Positions 1 to 8,362 of a DNA stretch of 64,000 nucleotides are shown here, in pieces. Numbering within the stretch: the first letter of the stretch is position 1; every line of letters begins with the position of its first letter. The DNA comes from UBA3951 sp050952125 (GTDB lineage Bacteria > Bacillota > Sulfobacillia > Fermentithermobacillales > Fermentithermobacillaceae): contig JBMNKK010000003.1 in NCBI GenBank assembly GCA_050952125.1, positions 372,001 through 436,000 on the forward strand. The letters are read 5' to 3'. The notes beneath the pieces were generated by a model. It ran no database searches, was not told where the DNA came from, and saw nothing but the letters and a program-made list of their open reading frames with translations. The position numbers and the translations under genes were made by a program.

Positions 1-1156
1 CCAACCCAGCCAACGCTATCTCGACTACTCGCCGCTCACCGCCCTCAACGCGAGCTTGCTGCACAATGACATCTACGGCAGAGCCTATCCACGATTGGAG
101 TACGTTCAGAGGGACGGCGTCTTCAGACATCAGGGCCATGGCAGTGAGCCGGGCCAGGCAATCTTTGGGAGAGTTGGCGTGCACGGTACTCAAGCACCCT
201 TCATGGCCTGTATTCATGGCGGCAATCAGGTCGAGAGTCTCCTTACCTCTGCACTCACCGATTATCAGGCGGTCCGGTCTCATACGAAGTGCGTTTCTCA
301 GCAAGTCGCGCACCGTGACCTCTCCCTTGCCCTCCAGGCTCTCCGGGCGCGTCTCCAGGTACAAAGCGTGGTGGTTTGACAGACGGATCTCGGAGGAGTC
401 TTCAATCACGATTATCCGCTCCCCCTCCATCACGGCGTTTGCCAGCACATTGAGGGTAGTCGTCTTGCCGGTGCCGCTTCCGCCCGAAACAACGATGTCG
501 AGCCTCGCTTCCACACAAGCTTTAAGGAAGTCTGCCGACTCCGGCGTGAGAGTCCCGAGGCTCACCAACTCGTCGAAGGTACTGAGCCGCTTCGGAAAAC
601 GCCTTATCGTGAGAACCGGACCTGAAAGAGATAGTGGCGGAATTACGGCGTTGACTCTCGAGCCGTCGGAGAGTCTCGCGTCAACGTACGGTGAGGAGCG
701 ATCAACTCGCCTCCCGACGCTGCCTACGATGCGGTTTATGAGGTCGAGCACGTGCTTGTCGTCGGTAAATGCAGCCTCTGTCTTGTACAGCCGGCCCGCT
801 CGTTCGACGTAGATCTCGTGAGGTCCGTTGACCATGATCTCGGTGACCTCGGGGTCGTCCAGGAACTCGTCGATCGGTCCAAGGCCGCAGAGTTCCTGGA
901 CTATCCGCTCCGCTAGATCCCGTCTCGTAAGCCGCCCTACATACAGATCCTGGGAGACGATGAGGTCCGTGACGAGAGCTGTCACTTCTCGCCGCTTGTC
1001 CCTCGATAGCCGCGCCTCCATCACAAGAGCGGCGTGGGTCTCAATTGCCTTCTCGCGGATCGAGTTTATGACATCTTCAAAAGACTTCTCCCTCGCGGTC
1101 CTCACGCCGCTCACAGCCCGGTAAGGAGAAGACTCAAGTTTCTTGATCAGACTCAC
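1..1156 (-). CDS. cpaF: CpaF/TadA-type secretion ATPase (C-terminus off the window)
   Basis: Hexameric ATPase that powers assembly of a Tad/Flp-type pilus or related type II/IV secretion machine at the inner membrane. The minus-strand reading is open from the window edge to a GTG at 1156. Seen: an N-terminal helical region, the LGPIDEFLDD-like segment typical of the family, Walker A GGSGTGKTT, and IIGECRGKE followed by AMNTGHEG, matching the family's Walker B and His-box region. The GTG start shares 4 bases (GTGA) with the stop of the MinD-like gene upstream, so the two are translationally coupled. Only the last part is missing. The usual downstream partners tadB and tadC would lie beyond base 1. 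Confidence 0.93.
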   Translation of the reverse strand, partial: MSLIKKLESSPYRAVSGVRTAREKSFEDVINSIREKAIETHAALVMEARLSRDKRREVTALVTDLIVSQDLYVGRLTRRDLAERIVQELCGLGPIDEFLDDPEVTEIMVNGPHEIYVERAGRLYKTEAAFTDDKHVLDLINRIVGSVGRRVDRSSPYVDARLSDGSRVNAVIPPLSLSGPVLTIRRFPKRLSTFDELVSLGTLTPESADFLKACVEARLDIVVSGGSGTGKTTTLNVLANAVMEGERIIVIEDSSEIRLSNHHALYLETRPESLEGKGEVTVRDLLRNALRMRPDRLIIGECRGKETLDLIAAMNTGHEGCLSTVHANSPKDCLARLTAMALMSEDAVPLNVLQSWIGSAVDVIVQQARVEGGERRVVEIALAGL

Positions 1157-2265
1157 CAAAACAGCCCCTTTCGTCGGGATATCCTGCTTCCTTTGGGGGT
1201 TCTGCCGAGACCTGGCGAAAGTCGATTCAGAACGCTCCAAATCGCTTCAGATACCTCGTTCTTGGAGGAGAGGGCGAGGGGTCTGCCCTCGAAAACGGAG
1301 CGTTCCGCCAGCTTGCGATCGTCCGGAACGGCGCCCGCCAGGTCGACGCCGAGGAACTCTTCTACCTTGTTAAGCGGCATGAGAGAATCCTTGCTTGCTC
1401 GGTTAACTACAACAGCCATGGATGATGCCGGTATGCCCAATTTGGTGAATATCTCAATAGCCGAACGGCATTGCTTAAGTGCTGCAACATCCTGTGTCGC
1501 CACCAACACCACTTTTGAAGCAGCGTCGACACACTCGCCGACAATATCAGATGTCATGTCCGGCGCAGTATCCACGTACGTGAGGCCCCACCTCTTGGAG
1601 GCGAGAGACAGAACCGACTTCACGACTTCAGGTGTGACGAGGTCACACAGTTCAACCTGGCGTGGTCCGCATATGACGTTTAGACCTGAAGGGCCGTGAC
1701 GCTGGGCAAACTTATCGAGCCCCTCCGGGCGCGTGTCTGGCAGAACCGGTATGAGCTCGGTGATAGTAGGTCCATCCAAGAGGTCCAGGTGAACCGCAAC
1801 GTCACCCGAACACAAGTCCATATCGATGAGTACCGCGTTGCCGCGGGTGGCAATCGCGGCGGCGCAGGCGAGATTCGTCGCCAGGAAGGTCTTCCCCACT
1901 CCTCCCTTCGGGCTCCAAACCACAACCGTCTGAGAGGTGAGCACCTTCGCCCCTTCGCCGGTGTCCATAGCGCCCTCATCGCGTGTGCCTTTGGATGTGG
2001 AGCCGTCGAACACGATCACCGACACGGACGGGAACGTGCCTCTGAAACGGTCAGCCCAGGCCTCGAGGCTCTCTCCTCTCGGAGACAGGGACGGGTCTAT
2101 AACCACCAAGTCCGGGCGCATTCCGGCCGCCACGTACTCCAGCAGTGAAAGGTCCCTGAAGGTACCTCCAACCCTGGCGCCGGGCCATTTGGAGAGCACC
2201 GCTCTTTCGGTATCGGCACCGCCGGCAATAAGGAGAGTGGGAGTCTCATTCATCGCGGAAGCCAC
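1153..2265 (-). CDS. MinD/ParA-like ATPase of Tad pilus cluster (CpaE/TadZ type)
   Basis: Probable pilus-localisation ATPase. The first ~110 residues resemble a degenerate response-regulator receiver fold (LLIAGG near the start, then DLVVIDPSLS), followed by a P-loop ATPase with the deviant Walker A WSPKGGVGKT and DMDLCSGD. This two-part layout is that of CpaE/TadZ and fits the location between cpaB and cpaF. The GTG start at 2265 lies inside the end of cpaB (16-base overlap) and the stop overlaps the cpaF start. A general chromosome-partition MinD is less likely because of the N-terminal domain and neighbours. Confidence 0.86.
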   Translation of the reverse strand: MASAMNETPTLLIAGGADTERAVLSKWPGARVGGTFRDLSLLEYVAAGMRPDLVVIDPSLSPRGESLEAWADRFRGTFPSVSVIVFDGSTSKGTRDEGAMDTGEGAKVLTSQTVVVWSPKGGVGKTFLATNLACAAAIATRGNAVLIDMDLCSGDVAVHLDLLDGPTITELIPVLPDTRPEGLDKFAQRHGPSGLNVICGPRQVELCDLVTPEVVKSVLSLASKRWGLTYVDTAPDMTSDIVGECVDAASKVVLVATQDVAALKQCRSAIEIFTKLGIPASSMAVVVNRASKDSLMPLNKVEEFLGVDLAGAVPDDRKLAERSVFEGRPLALSSKNEVSEAIWSVLNRLSPGLGRTPKGSRISRRKGLFW

Positions 2266-2918
2266 ACCTCCGGCTCAGAGGGGACCCACGGGTCTCTTGG
2301 CGCGAGGAGGAGGCTCACCGCGCATGACTCGATGTTATGGGCGATCGCCTCCGCGTCCCTAGCGTCAGTCAGCACGACGACTCCTGCGAGAGCACGCGAC
2401 GATGGCTCCGTACACACTTCAAGAACTCTGACTCCGCGCACAGTGGCCGGCGCGGCTGCCCCGCCGGGGCCGGCGTATCCCCCTGCTCTGGGTGTGAAAA
2501 CTATGTCCACCAATTCGCCGGGCTTGACGAAACCTCCAACGCCCCTCTCCGGTCCGGCCGGTACGAAGATGCACCTCATCTCATAGGGCAAGTTGAGCGA
2601 AAGACCGGCTTCACTTTCACCTTGAACGACGTGGCCGCGGAGCAGTATCTGACCTTCTACGATGCGCGACGCGGCGTATGCTCCCAGAATCTCCTGTTCC
2701 GACGAGAACCGCCCTTTAGGAAGAGCCTTCATCGGAACCTGCTGTACCCTGACGTCGGCCGCTTCCACACGCTGGAACTGCTCTATGTCTCGCCCTGCCA
2801 CCACTACCGGACCGGTAGCAACGTAGGGAGATATGGCGGCGTTTGTCGCCACCGCGGCAGAGATCCCGAACAAGGCCGCGGCCAAGAGGAGTCTGTGTTT
2901 CCGGAACGCGGTCTTCAG
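2250..2918 (-). CDS. cpaB: CpaB/RcpC-like SAF-domain pilus assembly protein
   Basis: Periplasm-side pilus assembly protein. A hydrophobic N-terminal anchor is followed by a SAF domain (VVVAGRDIEQFQRVEAADV) and a CpaB C-terminal part. The first ATG/GTG/TTG codon in frame is a TTG at 2885, which would begin inside the hydrophobic stretch. A CTG at 2918 gives KTAFRKHRLLLAAALFG, a proper positively charged signal anchor, and has GAGGTGAT about five bases upstream, so I chose CTG. No other canonical start exists before the in-frame stop. First gene of the pilus operon in this window, behind the promoter at 3098-3126. Confidence 0.8.
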   Translation of the reverse strand: MKTAFRKHRLLLAAALFGISAAVATNAAISPYVATGPVVVAGRDIEQFQRVEAADVRVQQVPMKALPKGRFSSEQEILGAYAASRIVEGQILLRGHVVQGESEAGLSLNLPYEMRCIFVPAGPERGVGGFVKPGELVDIVFTPRAGGYAGPGGAAAPATVRGVRVLEVCTEPSSRALAGVVVLTDARDAEAIAHNIESCAVSLLLAPRDPWVPSEPEVWLPR

Positions 2919-3073
2919 GTGCCATCACCTCACACTGTACTCAGAGACTGGCCGCGCCCGGGCGGGAAGGGCTTGCGAAGGGCGCCGGTGACGCTATGGG
3001 ACCGAGGCAAGGCCGCAGACCATCCACCTCCCTTCATCTGCGGTAACGTGACTCGTTTCGCCGGACGCGGCCT

Positions 3074-3090
3074 CTGGTAGAACTTACCAG
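3074..3090. promoter_or_regulatory. Inverted repeat at the cpaB transcription start
   Basis: CTGGTA/TACCAG with a 5-base spacer, lying where transcription from the TTGACA promoter would begin. The position suits an operator or a short 5' hairpin. No binding factor can be named. Confidence 0.4.
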
Positions 3091-3097
3091 CATCAAG

Positions 3098-3126
3098 AGG
3101 TTACAGGATTTTCCAGAAAGTGTCAA
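3098..3126 (-). promoter_or_regulatory. Sigma-A-type promoter of the pilus operon
   Basis: On the minus strand: -35 TTGACA (3121-3126), a 17-base spacer, and -10 TAACCT (3098-3103). It would give a leader of about 170 bases before cpaB. The perfect -35 and ideal spacing support it; the -10 is mediocre. Confidence 0.55.
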
Positions 3127-3214
3127 CGGGGGCGCTCACTTTTCCCATCAACTTCCATTTGTCTGTCGCCATGTGTTACTGTGTGTCGGGGCCGGTGAAC
3201 CGGAGGTATGTCTA

Positions 3215-4783
3215 TTGCGAAAAACCTTGGTTCTTGTGCTTCTTGGGCTCGGTCTGTCTCTAGGAGCAATCTTGGCGTTCGCTACTCCTGCTCTCTGCGC
3301 AGATGATTGGTGGTACGCCGATGTGAACGGACACTGGGCTTCCGACTACATTTACCTGCTCTGGAGCGAGGGAGTCACCGACGGCGAGCGCGCTGCCACA
3401 GGTTACCGGCTCTACTACAGGCCGGACGTGAGCATCACCCGCTCGCATTTCGCGGTCTTCCTGTTTAAGGTCTTCCAACTCCCTCCCGCCTCACCCGAGA
3501 CTCCTTCATATCCGGATGTCCCGAAAGACTACGTGTACTTCAGGGATAAGCCTTGGTGGGAGTTTATTGAAGGCGCCCTGGCAGGCGGCATTTCGTTCGT
3601 GCCTGCCGGTCAAAAGTTCAACCCGGGCAAATACACCACCCGGGAAGACGCGGTAGAGTTCCTGATAAACGCCCTCGATCTTGGGCCCTACGCAGAAACG
3701 TTGACTCCCGACGAAATCCGACAGGCTCTTAGCGTGTTCTCCGACTGGGAAGAAGTCTCCGAAGACCGGCGCGCGTCAATGGCATGTGCAGTTAAGCTGG
3801 GGATCATCGACGGATATGAGAACTGGACTCTGCGTCCCAAGCGGCACATGACGAGAGCTGAAGCCGCTGCCGTCATATGTAGGTCATGCCTCATACGGGT
3901 GAACGCCGAGAGCGATTGGTTCTCACCTGACGGTGACGGTATTGACGATACAGTTGGCTTTGACGTCACGTACTTGAAGAACAGAGGGATAGCGAGGTGG
4001 CAAATCATCATAGCCACAGCGTCCGGGACTCCCGTGTACCATTTCAACTGGAACGAGGGCGCTGGTGAACCTCCCCTCTATCTCGTGTGGGATGGAACAG
4101 GAAAAAACGGAAGTACAGTTCCGAGGGGGTTGTACTACTACCACGCCTGGGTAGAAGACAGTGTAGGCCGGGTCTTCTCGTCGGTAGCCAAGCCGCTCTT
4201 TGTTGAAGACCACCGGCTGAGTGCTTGGTTCGATCCATCCACGTGCACTGACGGAAGCCCTTTTGAGGTGAACGCCCAAACGCTGCCCGCCGCGTCTTCG
4301 GTCGTAGCCTCAATACCTGGCGCCGGAAATGTGTCTCTGACCTCGCCGGACGGCACCCACTGGCTGGCAAGCCTCATCATGGCTCCGCCCATACCCCTTG
4401 GCCGCCATCTGGCAACGGTCACAGCGTACTTCCCGAGGGCGATGAGGTCGATCGATGTGCCGTTCGAGCGCGCGAGGGATCTCTGGCTGTTGGCATCGGT
4501 TGAACCCAACCCGGCCGCATGGAATCAGACGCTCACGCTGTCGTGCAGGGCTTCGCCCGCCATTTCTCGTGTTTCTGCGGTTATCTTCGGAACCGGGCTC
4601 GACCTTGCGCAAAGCCAGGAAGGGACGTGGTATGCCCAGACTCAGGTTCCTTGTGACATTCCCGCAGGCACCTACCACGCCGTGTTCACGGGCTTCGCAC
4701 AGGGCGACGAGATAGTCGCTGCGGTCCCGGTGGATATACGCAGCCCTATGTCTCAGGAGGTGATCTATGTGCTGTCGAAGTGA
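3215..4783 (+). CDS. Secreted SLH-domain surface protein with FlgD-like Ig module
   Basis: Cell-surface protein. A signal peptide (RKTLVLVLLGLGLSLG, probable cleavage after PALCA near residue 29) is followed by three S-layer homology repeats, marked by WYADVNGHWASDYI, then SYPDVPKDY, then VFSDWEEV with MTRAEAAAVICR. Next is a FlgD-like beta module (WFSPDGDGIDD, then LVWDGTGKNGSTVPRGLYYY), then two Ig-like stretches. SLH repeats usually bind pyruvylated wall polymer. The TTG at 3215 is preferred over the GTG at 3173 because GGAGGT sits seven bases upstream and the signal peptide then starts correctly. Its 3' end overlaps the convergent TPR gene by 38 bases. Confidence 0.88.
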   Translation: MRKTLVLVLLGLGLSLGAILAFATPALCADDWWYADVNGHWASDYIYLLWSEGVTDGERAATGYRLYYRPDVSITRSHFAVFLFKVFQLPPASPETPSYPDVPKDYVYFRDKPWWEFIEGALAGGISFVPAGQKFNPGKYTTREDAVEFLINALDLGPYAETLTPDEIRQALSVFSDWEEVSEDRRASMACAVKLGIIDGYENWTLRPKRHMTRAEAAAVICRSCLIRVNAESDWFSPDGDGIDDTVGFDVTYLKNRGIARWQIIIATASGTPVYHFNWNEGAGEPPLYLVWDGTGKNGSTVPRGLYYYHAWVEDSVGRVFSSVAKPLFVEDHRLSAWFDPSTCTDGSPFEVNAQTLPAASSVVASIPGAGNVSLTSPDGTHWLASLIMAPPIPLGRHLATVTAYFPRAMRSIDVPFERARDLWLLASVEPNPAAWNQTLTLSCRASPAISRVSAVIFGTGLDLAQSQEGTWYAQTQVPCDIPAGTYHAVFTGFAQGDEIVAAVPVDIRSPMSQEVIYVLSK

Positions 4784-5663
4784 GGCGGGACTCGGCGGGG
4801 GCGGTTCTGCCGCCAAACGGGATCTCTCCCGCTTCACACAGGGTTGAGACGATCTCTGCATACGGCACGAGGCGCGCTTGGTCATCGACGGGGCGGGAGT
4901 CTAGAGCCGATTGCAGGAGCTTCCTTGCGTCCTCAGGACGGTCTTGCACTGCCGCCACTTTGCCGGCCAGATACAGGACATCCGAGTTGGATGGGGCAAG
5001 CCTGAGCGTCTCATCGACTTGCTCGGCAGCAGCGGCATCCCGGCCAAGCGCAAGATACGCTTTGGCGAGACCAACCCTGGCGTGAACCAGGTCGGGTTTC
5101 CTGGAAATAACTTTTTGATATGCGGAAGCGGCCGACAGCATGTCTGCCTTAGCGGCCAGGGCGTCACCTAGAGCCAGGTCTCCCAAGACGCCGCCGGCTC
5201 TTAGCTCTCGAACTCGAATGGCTTCCGCCACGGCTTCTTCGTGCCGCCCCTGCTTTGATAACACCCTGGACAGCAAATAGTGTAGGTGGGGATCGGAAGG
5301 AAGGCTGTGAGACGCTTCCTCCAAGAGCCGAGCCGCTTCTCCTAGGTCGCCTTCCGCGTAGGCCAGGCTCGCGAGGGCACAATGTGCTTCAGGCGTCGCC
5401 TTCTTGGTGTTCACGGCCCTCCGGTAGCGCTCATGCGCCTTCTGATAGTCGTGAAAAACCCACCTGTCTAGAAACCCGAGGTGCTCTTGGATGAGGGCGG
5501 GAACAAGAAAGATCGCCAGGATGAGCCACAAGACAATGGCCCCTAGCACGAGTCTGCCGTCTACAAGGCCTGCTGCCCACACTGCGACCCCCAGGCCCAG
5601 GAGAGCGAGAGTTACGAAGTTCCACCAGTGCCTGCCGGAAAAGCGCTTCGGCTCGTGAAGCAT
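4746..5663 (-). CDS. Membrane-anchored TPR protein
   Basis: Two transmembrane helices at about residues 15-36 and 38-57 are followed by a soluble array of tetratricopeptide repeats: helical pairs with the A-x3-Y/A spacing around YRRAVNTKKATPEAHCALASL, LHYLLSRVLSKQGRHEEAV, AYQKVISRKPDLVHARVGLAKAYL and VLYLAGKVAAVQDRPEDA (given in part). Such proteins act as scaffolds; no partner is evident. GGAGGGG lies about six bases before the ATG. The last 38 bases overlap the convergent SLH gene. Confidence 0.8.
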   Translation of the reverse strand: MLHEPKRFSGRHWWNFVTLALLGLGVAVWAAGLVDGRLVLGAIVLWLILAIFLVPALIQEHLGFLDRWVFHDYQKAHERYRRAVNTKKATPEAHCALASLAYAEGDLGEAARLLEEASHSLPSDPHLHYLLSRVLSKQGRHEEAVAEAIRVRELRAGGVLGDLALGDALAAKADMLSAASAYQKVISRKPDLVHARVGLAKAYLALGRDAAAAEQVDETLRLAPSNSDVLYLAGKVAAVQDRPEDARKLLQSALDSRPVDDQARLVPYAEIVSTLCEAGEIPFGGRTAPAESRLTSTAHRSPPET

Positions 5664-5739
5664 GCAAGTCCCCTCCGAGGTTAGTGCTACCGCTTTGATA
5701 GAGGCGCCATCCTGTAGTATTCCCTCTTCGGAAAAGATG

Positions 5740-5764
5740 AGGCTCCGCCGTGAGGGCGGAGCCT
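5740..5764 (-). terminator. Terminator after threonine synthase
   Basis: Perfect 10-base stem AGGCTCCGCC/GGCGGAGCCT with a 5-base loop, 20 bases past the thrC stop, followed on the minus strand by TCATCTTTTCC. Confidence 0.7.
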
Positions 5765-5784
5765 ATCGCTACTGAAATTCGCCT

Positions 5785-6990
5785 TTAATTCACGAGGCTG
5801 CCCGACTCCAGGAGCTTAGCCTTCTCATTGAGAAGCTCGGTGTACTTCATGCCCGCTCCGGTGTTCAGGACCAACACCGACTCGTCGGCGGAGATGACGC
5901 CCATCTCCTTGATCTTCTTCGCAGCCAACACGGCAGCGGCACCTTCGGGGCAGATCAAGGCACCTTCGGTCTTCGCCAGGTGGCTCCAGGTCGCCAGGAG
6001 TTCCTCATCGGTAACGGTCAGGGCCGTGCCGCCTGATTCGCGCACGGCTTCGAGCACCAAGAAGTCACCGAGAGCCGAAGGTACTCGAATCCCTGCCGCC
6101 AGAGTGTGCGCGCCCTGGAAGAACTCGGCTTTGTCTTTGCCCTCTTTGTAGGCCTTCACGATTGGGGCGCACCCTTCGGCCTGCACCGCGACCATCTTGG
6201 GCAAAGGACCCTGCAGCCATCCCATGTCCTTCAGCTCGTTGAAAGCCTTCCACATACCGATTATGCCGACGCCTCCGCCGGTCGGGTAGATGATCGCCCC
6301 CGGCATCTTGCCGCCGAACTGCTCCCATATCTCCAGACCCATGGTTTTCTTGCCCTCAATGCGGTAGGGCTCCTTCAGTGTGGCAACCTCAAACCAACCG
6401 AACTTGGCGCACGCTTCTTTCACAGCCTTGCCCGCATCGGAAATAAGACCATTTACGAGATAGGTCTCCGCACCATAGGCCACACACTCAGCCTGGGTGG
6501 TAAGAGGAGCATCTGCCGGCATGACGACCACCATCTTGATGCCCGCGCGCGAAGTATAGGCTGACCAAGCGGCGCCTGCGTTTCCTGCTGTCGGCATTGC
6601 CAGAGCCTTGAGACCCAGTTCCTTGGCGCGGCCTACTCCAACCGCCGCCCCGCGAGCCTTGAACGTGCCTGTGGGGTTCACGCCTTCATCTTTGAGGTAT
6701 AGATCTTTGAGGCCGTACTCCGCCGCGATCTTCTTGAGCGGAAGAACGGGCGTGCCGCCCTCTCCAAGAGAGAGCATGTTCTCTTCGTTGACTACCGGCA
6801 AAAGCTCCCTGTACCTCCAGAGTCCCTGGGGACGCTCCTGCCAAGTCTTAGGGCTGACTTCCTTGGCAATGGCCTGAAGATCGTACCTAACCAGGAGAGG
6901 AGTTCCGCAGTCGCATAGATTTTGAGGTCGAAAAGCATCGTAAGTCTTGTTGCACTTGGGGCAGTACAGCTCTTTCAGGTATGTTTTCAT
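5785..6990 (-). CDS. thrC: Threonine synthase
   Basis: PLP enzyme converting O-phosphohomoserine to threonine. The N-terminus carries a zinc-ribbon-like set of cysteines (YCPKCNKTYD and LCDCG). The PLP lysine is in NPTGTFKARGAA, the phosphate-binding glycines in PTGGGVGI, and the length (401 aa) is usual. No other threonine-pathway gene is adjacent. It follows rbgA on the same strand after a 39-base gap that contains a strong hairpin. The start has no normally spaced ribosome site (see the leader element). Confidence 0.92.
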   Translation of the reverse strand: MKTYLKELYCPKCNKTYDAFRPQNLCDCGTPLLVRYDLQAIAKEVSPKTWQERPQGLWRYRELLPVVNEENMLSLGEGGTPVLPLKKIAAEYGLKDLYLKDEGVNPTGTFKARGAAVGVGRAKELGLKALAMPTAGNAGAAWSAYTSRAGIKMVVVMPADAPLTTQAECVAYGAETYLVNGLISDAGKAVKEACAKFGWFEVATLKEPYRIEGKKTMGLEIWEQFGGKMPGAIIYPTGGGVGIIGMWKAFNELKDMGWLQGPLPKMVAVQAEGCAPIVKAYKEGKDKAEFFQGAHTLAAGIRVPSALGDFLVLEAVRESGGTALTVTDEELLATWSHLAKTEGALICPEGAAAVLAAKKIKEMGVISADESVLVLNTGAGMKYTELLNEKAKLLESGSLVN

Positions 6991-6994
6991 CTCC

Positions 6995-7023
6995 GGCGTC
7001 CGTTTCGGACGCCATATCTCCCC
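6995..7023 (-). promoter_or_regulatory. Hairpin between a Shine-Dalgarno and the thrC start
   Basis: On the minus strand GGGGAGAT (7016-7023) is followed by a perfect hairpin GGCGTCCG AAA CGGACGCC (6995-7013), then GGAG directly against the ATG. When folded, the hairpin leaves GGGGAG about eight bases from the start, a normal distance; unfolded it is far too distant. This suggests structure-dependent initiation. Confidence 0.5.
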
Positions 7024-7029
7024 TTTCCC

Positions 7030-7890
7030 TTATGTATTTGTATTGATGTCTGGAAACTCGGAAGGAGTCTCGAGGGTGAAACGCCCTAAGGTCCCTTCGC
7101 GAAAGTCCCGGATGAAGGCTTTGCACGCTCTCTCCAAGTCTACTATACCTCCTTGCTGCAAGAGACCTCTAGACCTTCCGTAATCCTCCAACTGCCGGGC
7201 AGGATCCGAACCTTCGGGCGAAGTCTTCTCTGCAAGCCAGTAAGCCACCTCTTCAGGATCGTACCTGTTCTCAGGAAGGGACCACGCCGCGGCCAGTTTC
7301 AACTGCGCCTCGCCCTTGACCAGCGAGGTGTCTACCACGCCCGGGGTGTCGAGAATCTCGAGGAAGCCTCGGCCCTTCAGCCAGTTGCTGGACCTTGTAA
7401 GGCCCGGTTTGGCTCCGAACGGGGCTTTTGTAGTCCCAAGCAGCCGGTTGGCCAGAGATGACTTTCCTACGTTGGGAGGGCCGAACAGCATGAGTCTCAG
7501 CGGCCTGTGAAGGAGCACCCTCGGCCTCTTGGCGTCCAAGCGCGCTTTCTCGCTCCTAAGGCGTACCAGGAGATCCTCGATCCCCGTACCCCTCTTGCAG
7601 TCCACGGCAAAGGCGAGGTCGCCCCTTTGTTCGAACACCGAGAGCCATTCGCGTGTGAGTTCAGGGTCAGCCAGGTCGGACTTAGCCAGTATATACACCC
7701 TGCGCTTCTTCGTAAGGTAGGGTCCGGCCAGTTCCACCGATGTCCACGGTATGCGGGCGTCGGCCAAGAAAAGAAACACATCCACGAGCTCCAGGTTCTT
7801 TTGGTCCGGGAGTCCGGGATGTGTTTTTCTTTTCGCTACGACAGCTTTTCGCTGGCCTACTCTATTGCGCCCATGTCTTTTGGGGGCCAT
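7030..7890 (-). CDS. rbgA: RbgA/YlqF-type ribosome assembly GTPase
   Basis: Circularly permuted GTPase acting late in 50S subunit assembly. The order seen is DARIP, G4 (residues 69-72), G1 GPPNVGKSS (137-145), PGLTR and G3 DTPG (181-184), which is the RbgA/YlqF permutation. Two oddities: G4 reads AKSD instead of NKxD, and the N-terminus is a basic stretch (MAPKRHGRNR) where B. subtilis has a conserved FPGHM motif. 286 aa is normal. It overlaps the end of lepB by 34 bases. Confidence 0.87.
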   Translation of the reverse strand: MAPKRHGRNRVGQRKAVVAKRKTHPGLPDQKNLELVDVFLFLADARIPWTSVELAGPYLTKKRRVYILAKSDLADPELTREWLSVFEQRGDLAFAVDCKRGTGIEDLLVRLRSEKARLDAKRPRVLLHRPLRLMLFGPPNVGKSSLANRLLGTTKAPFGAKPGLTRSSNWLKGRGFLEILDTPGVVDTSLVKGEAQLKLAAAWSLPENRYDPEEVAYWLAEKTSPEGSDPARQLEDYGRSRGLLQQGGIVDLERACKAFIRDFREGTLGRFTLETPSEFPDINTNT

Positions 7891-8360
7891 ATCACAAACA
7901 CGGCCTTTCCCTTAATGAGGTCCATCTTCACGGGCCCGAACATACGCGAATCCTCGCTGTTCGTCCTGTGGTCTCCCATCACAAAGATGGAACCCTGAGG
8001 CACCGTGATCGCCTTCATCTCCGTAAGCCCCGGAAATCTCACGTACGGCTCTTCCACGAGCTGCCCGTTGACATATACCCTGCCCACTCTCATCTCAATG
8101 GTGTCGCCGCCCACAGCCACGCACCGCTTCACGTAATCCCTGCCAGGGTCCAGGGGATATCTGAAGACCACTACATCGCCTCTCTTGGGCTGCCCGAACC
8201 GGTATGCCAACTTGTAGACAAGGAGAGACTGTCCGTTCCACAAGGTCGGTTCCATTGAAGGGCCGTCCACAAGGAATCTCTCAACCACGAATGCCCTCAC
8301 CAAAATCGCTATGAGGAGGGCTATGAGCACGGTCTCTAGGATATCCCTCAGAGTGTTCAT
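7857..8360 (-). CDS. lepB: Signal peptidase I
   Basis: Membrane serine protease removing signal peptides at the outer membrane face. One N-terminal transmembrane helix (LIALLIAILVRAFVV) is followed by the Ser35 motif GPSMEPTL and Lys78 in RDYVKRCVA, the Ser-Lys dyad, then GDHRTNSEDSR. At 167 aa it is the compact Gram-positive form. It lies between rplS (2-base gap) and rbgA, in the place where Bacillota often carry it. Confidence 0.95.
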   Translation of the reverse strand: MNTLRDILETVLIALLIAILVRAFVVERFLVDGPSMEPTLWNGQSLLVYKLAYRFGQPKRGDVVVFRYPLDPGRDYVKRCVAVGGDTIEMRVGRVYVNGQLVEEPYVRFPGLTEMKAITVPQGSIFVMGDHRTNSEDSRMFGPVKMDLIKGKAVFVIWPPKDMGAIE

Positions 8361-8362
8361 AC

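Noticed and set aside
66..812. A 248-codon plus-strand open frame at the left edge
   Set aside because: Mirror of cpaF, which has complete Walker motifs on the minus strand.
2337..3080. A 247-codon plus-strand open frame
   Set aside because: Runs across the cpaB gene and its leader in the opposite sense; low-complexity translation without domain.
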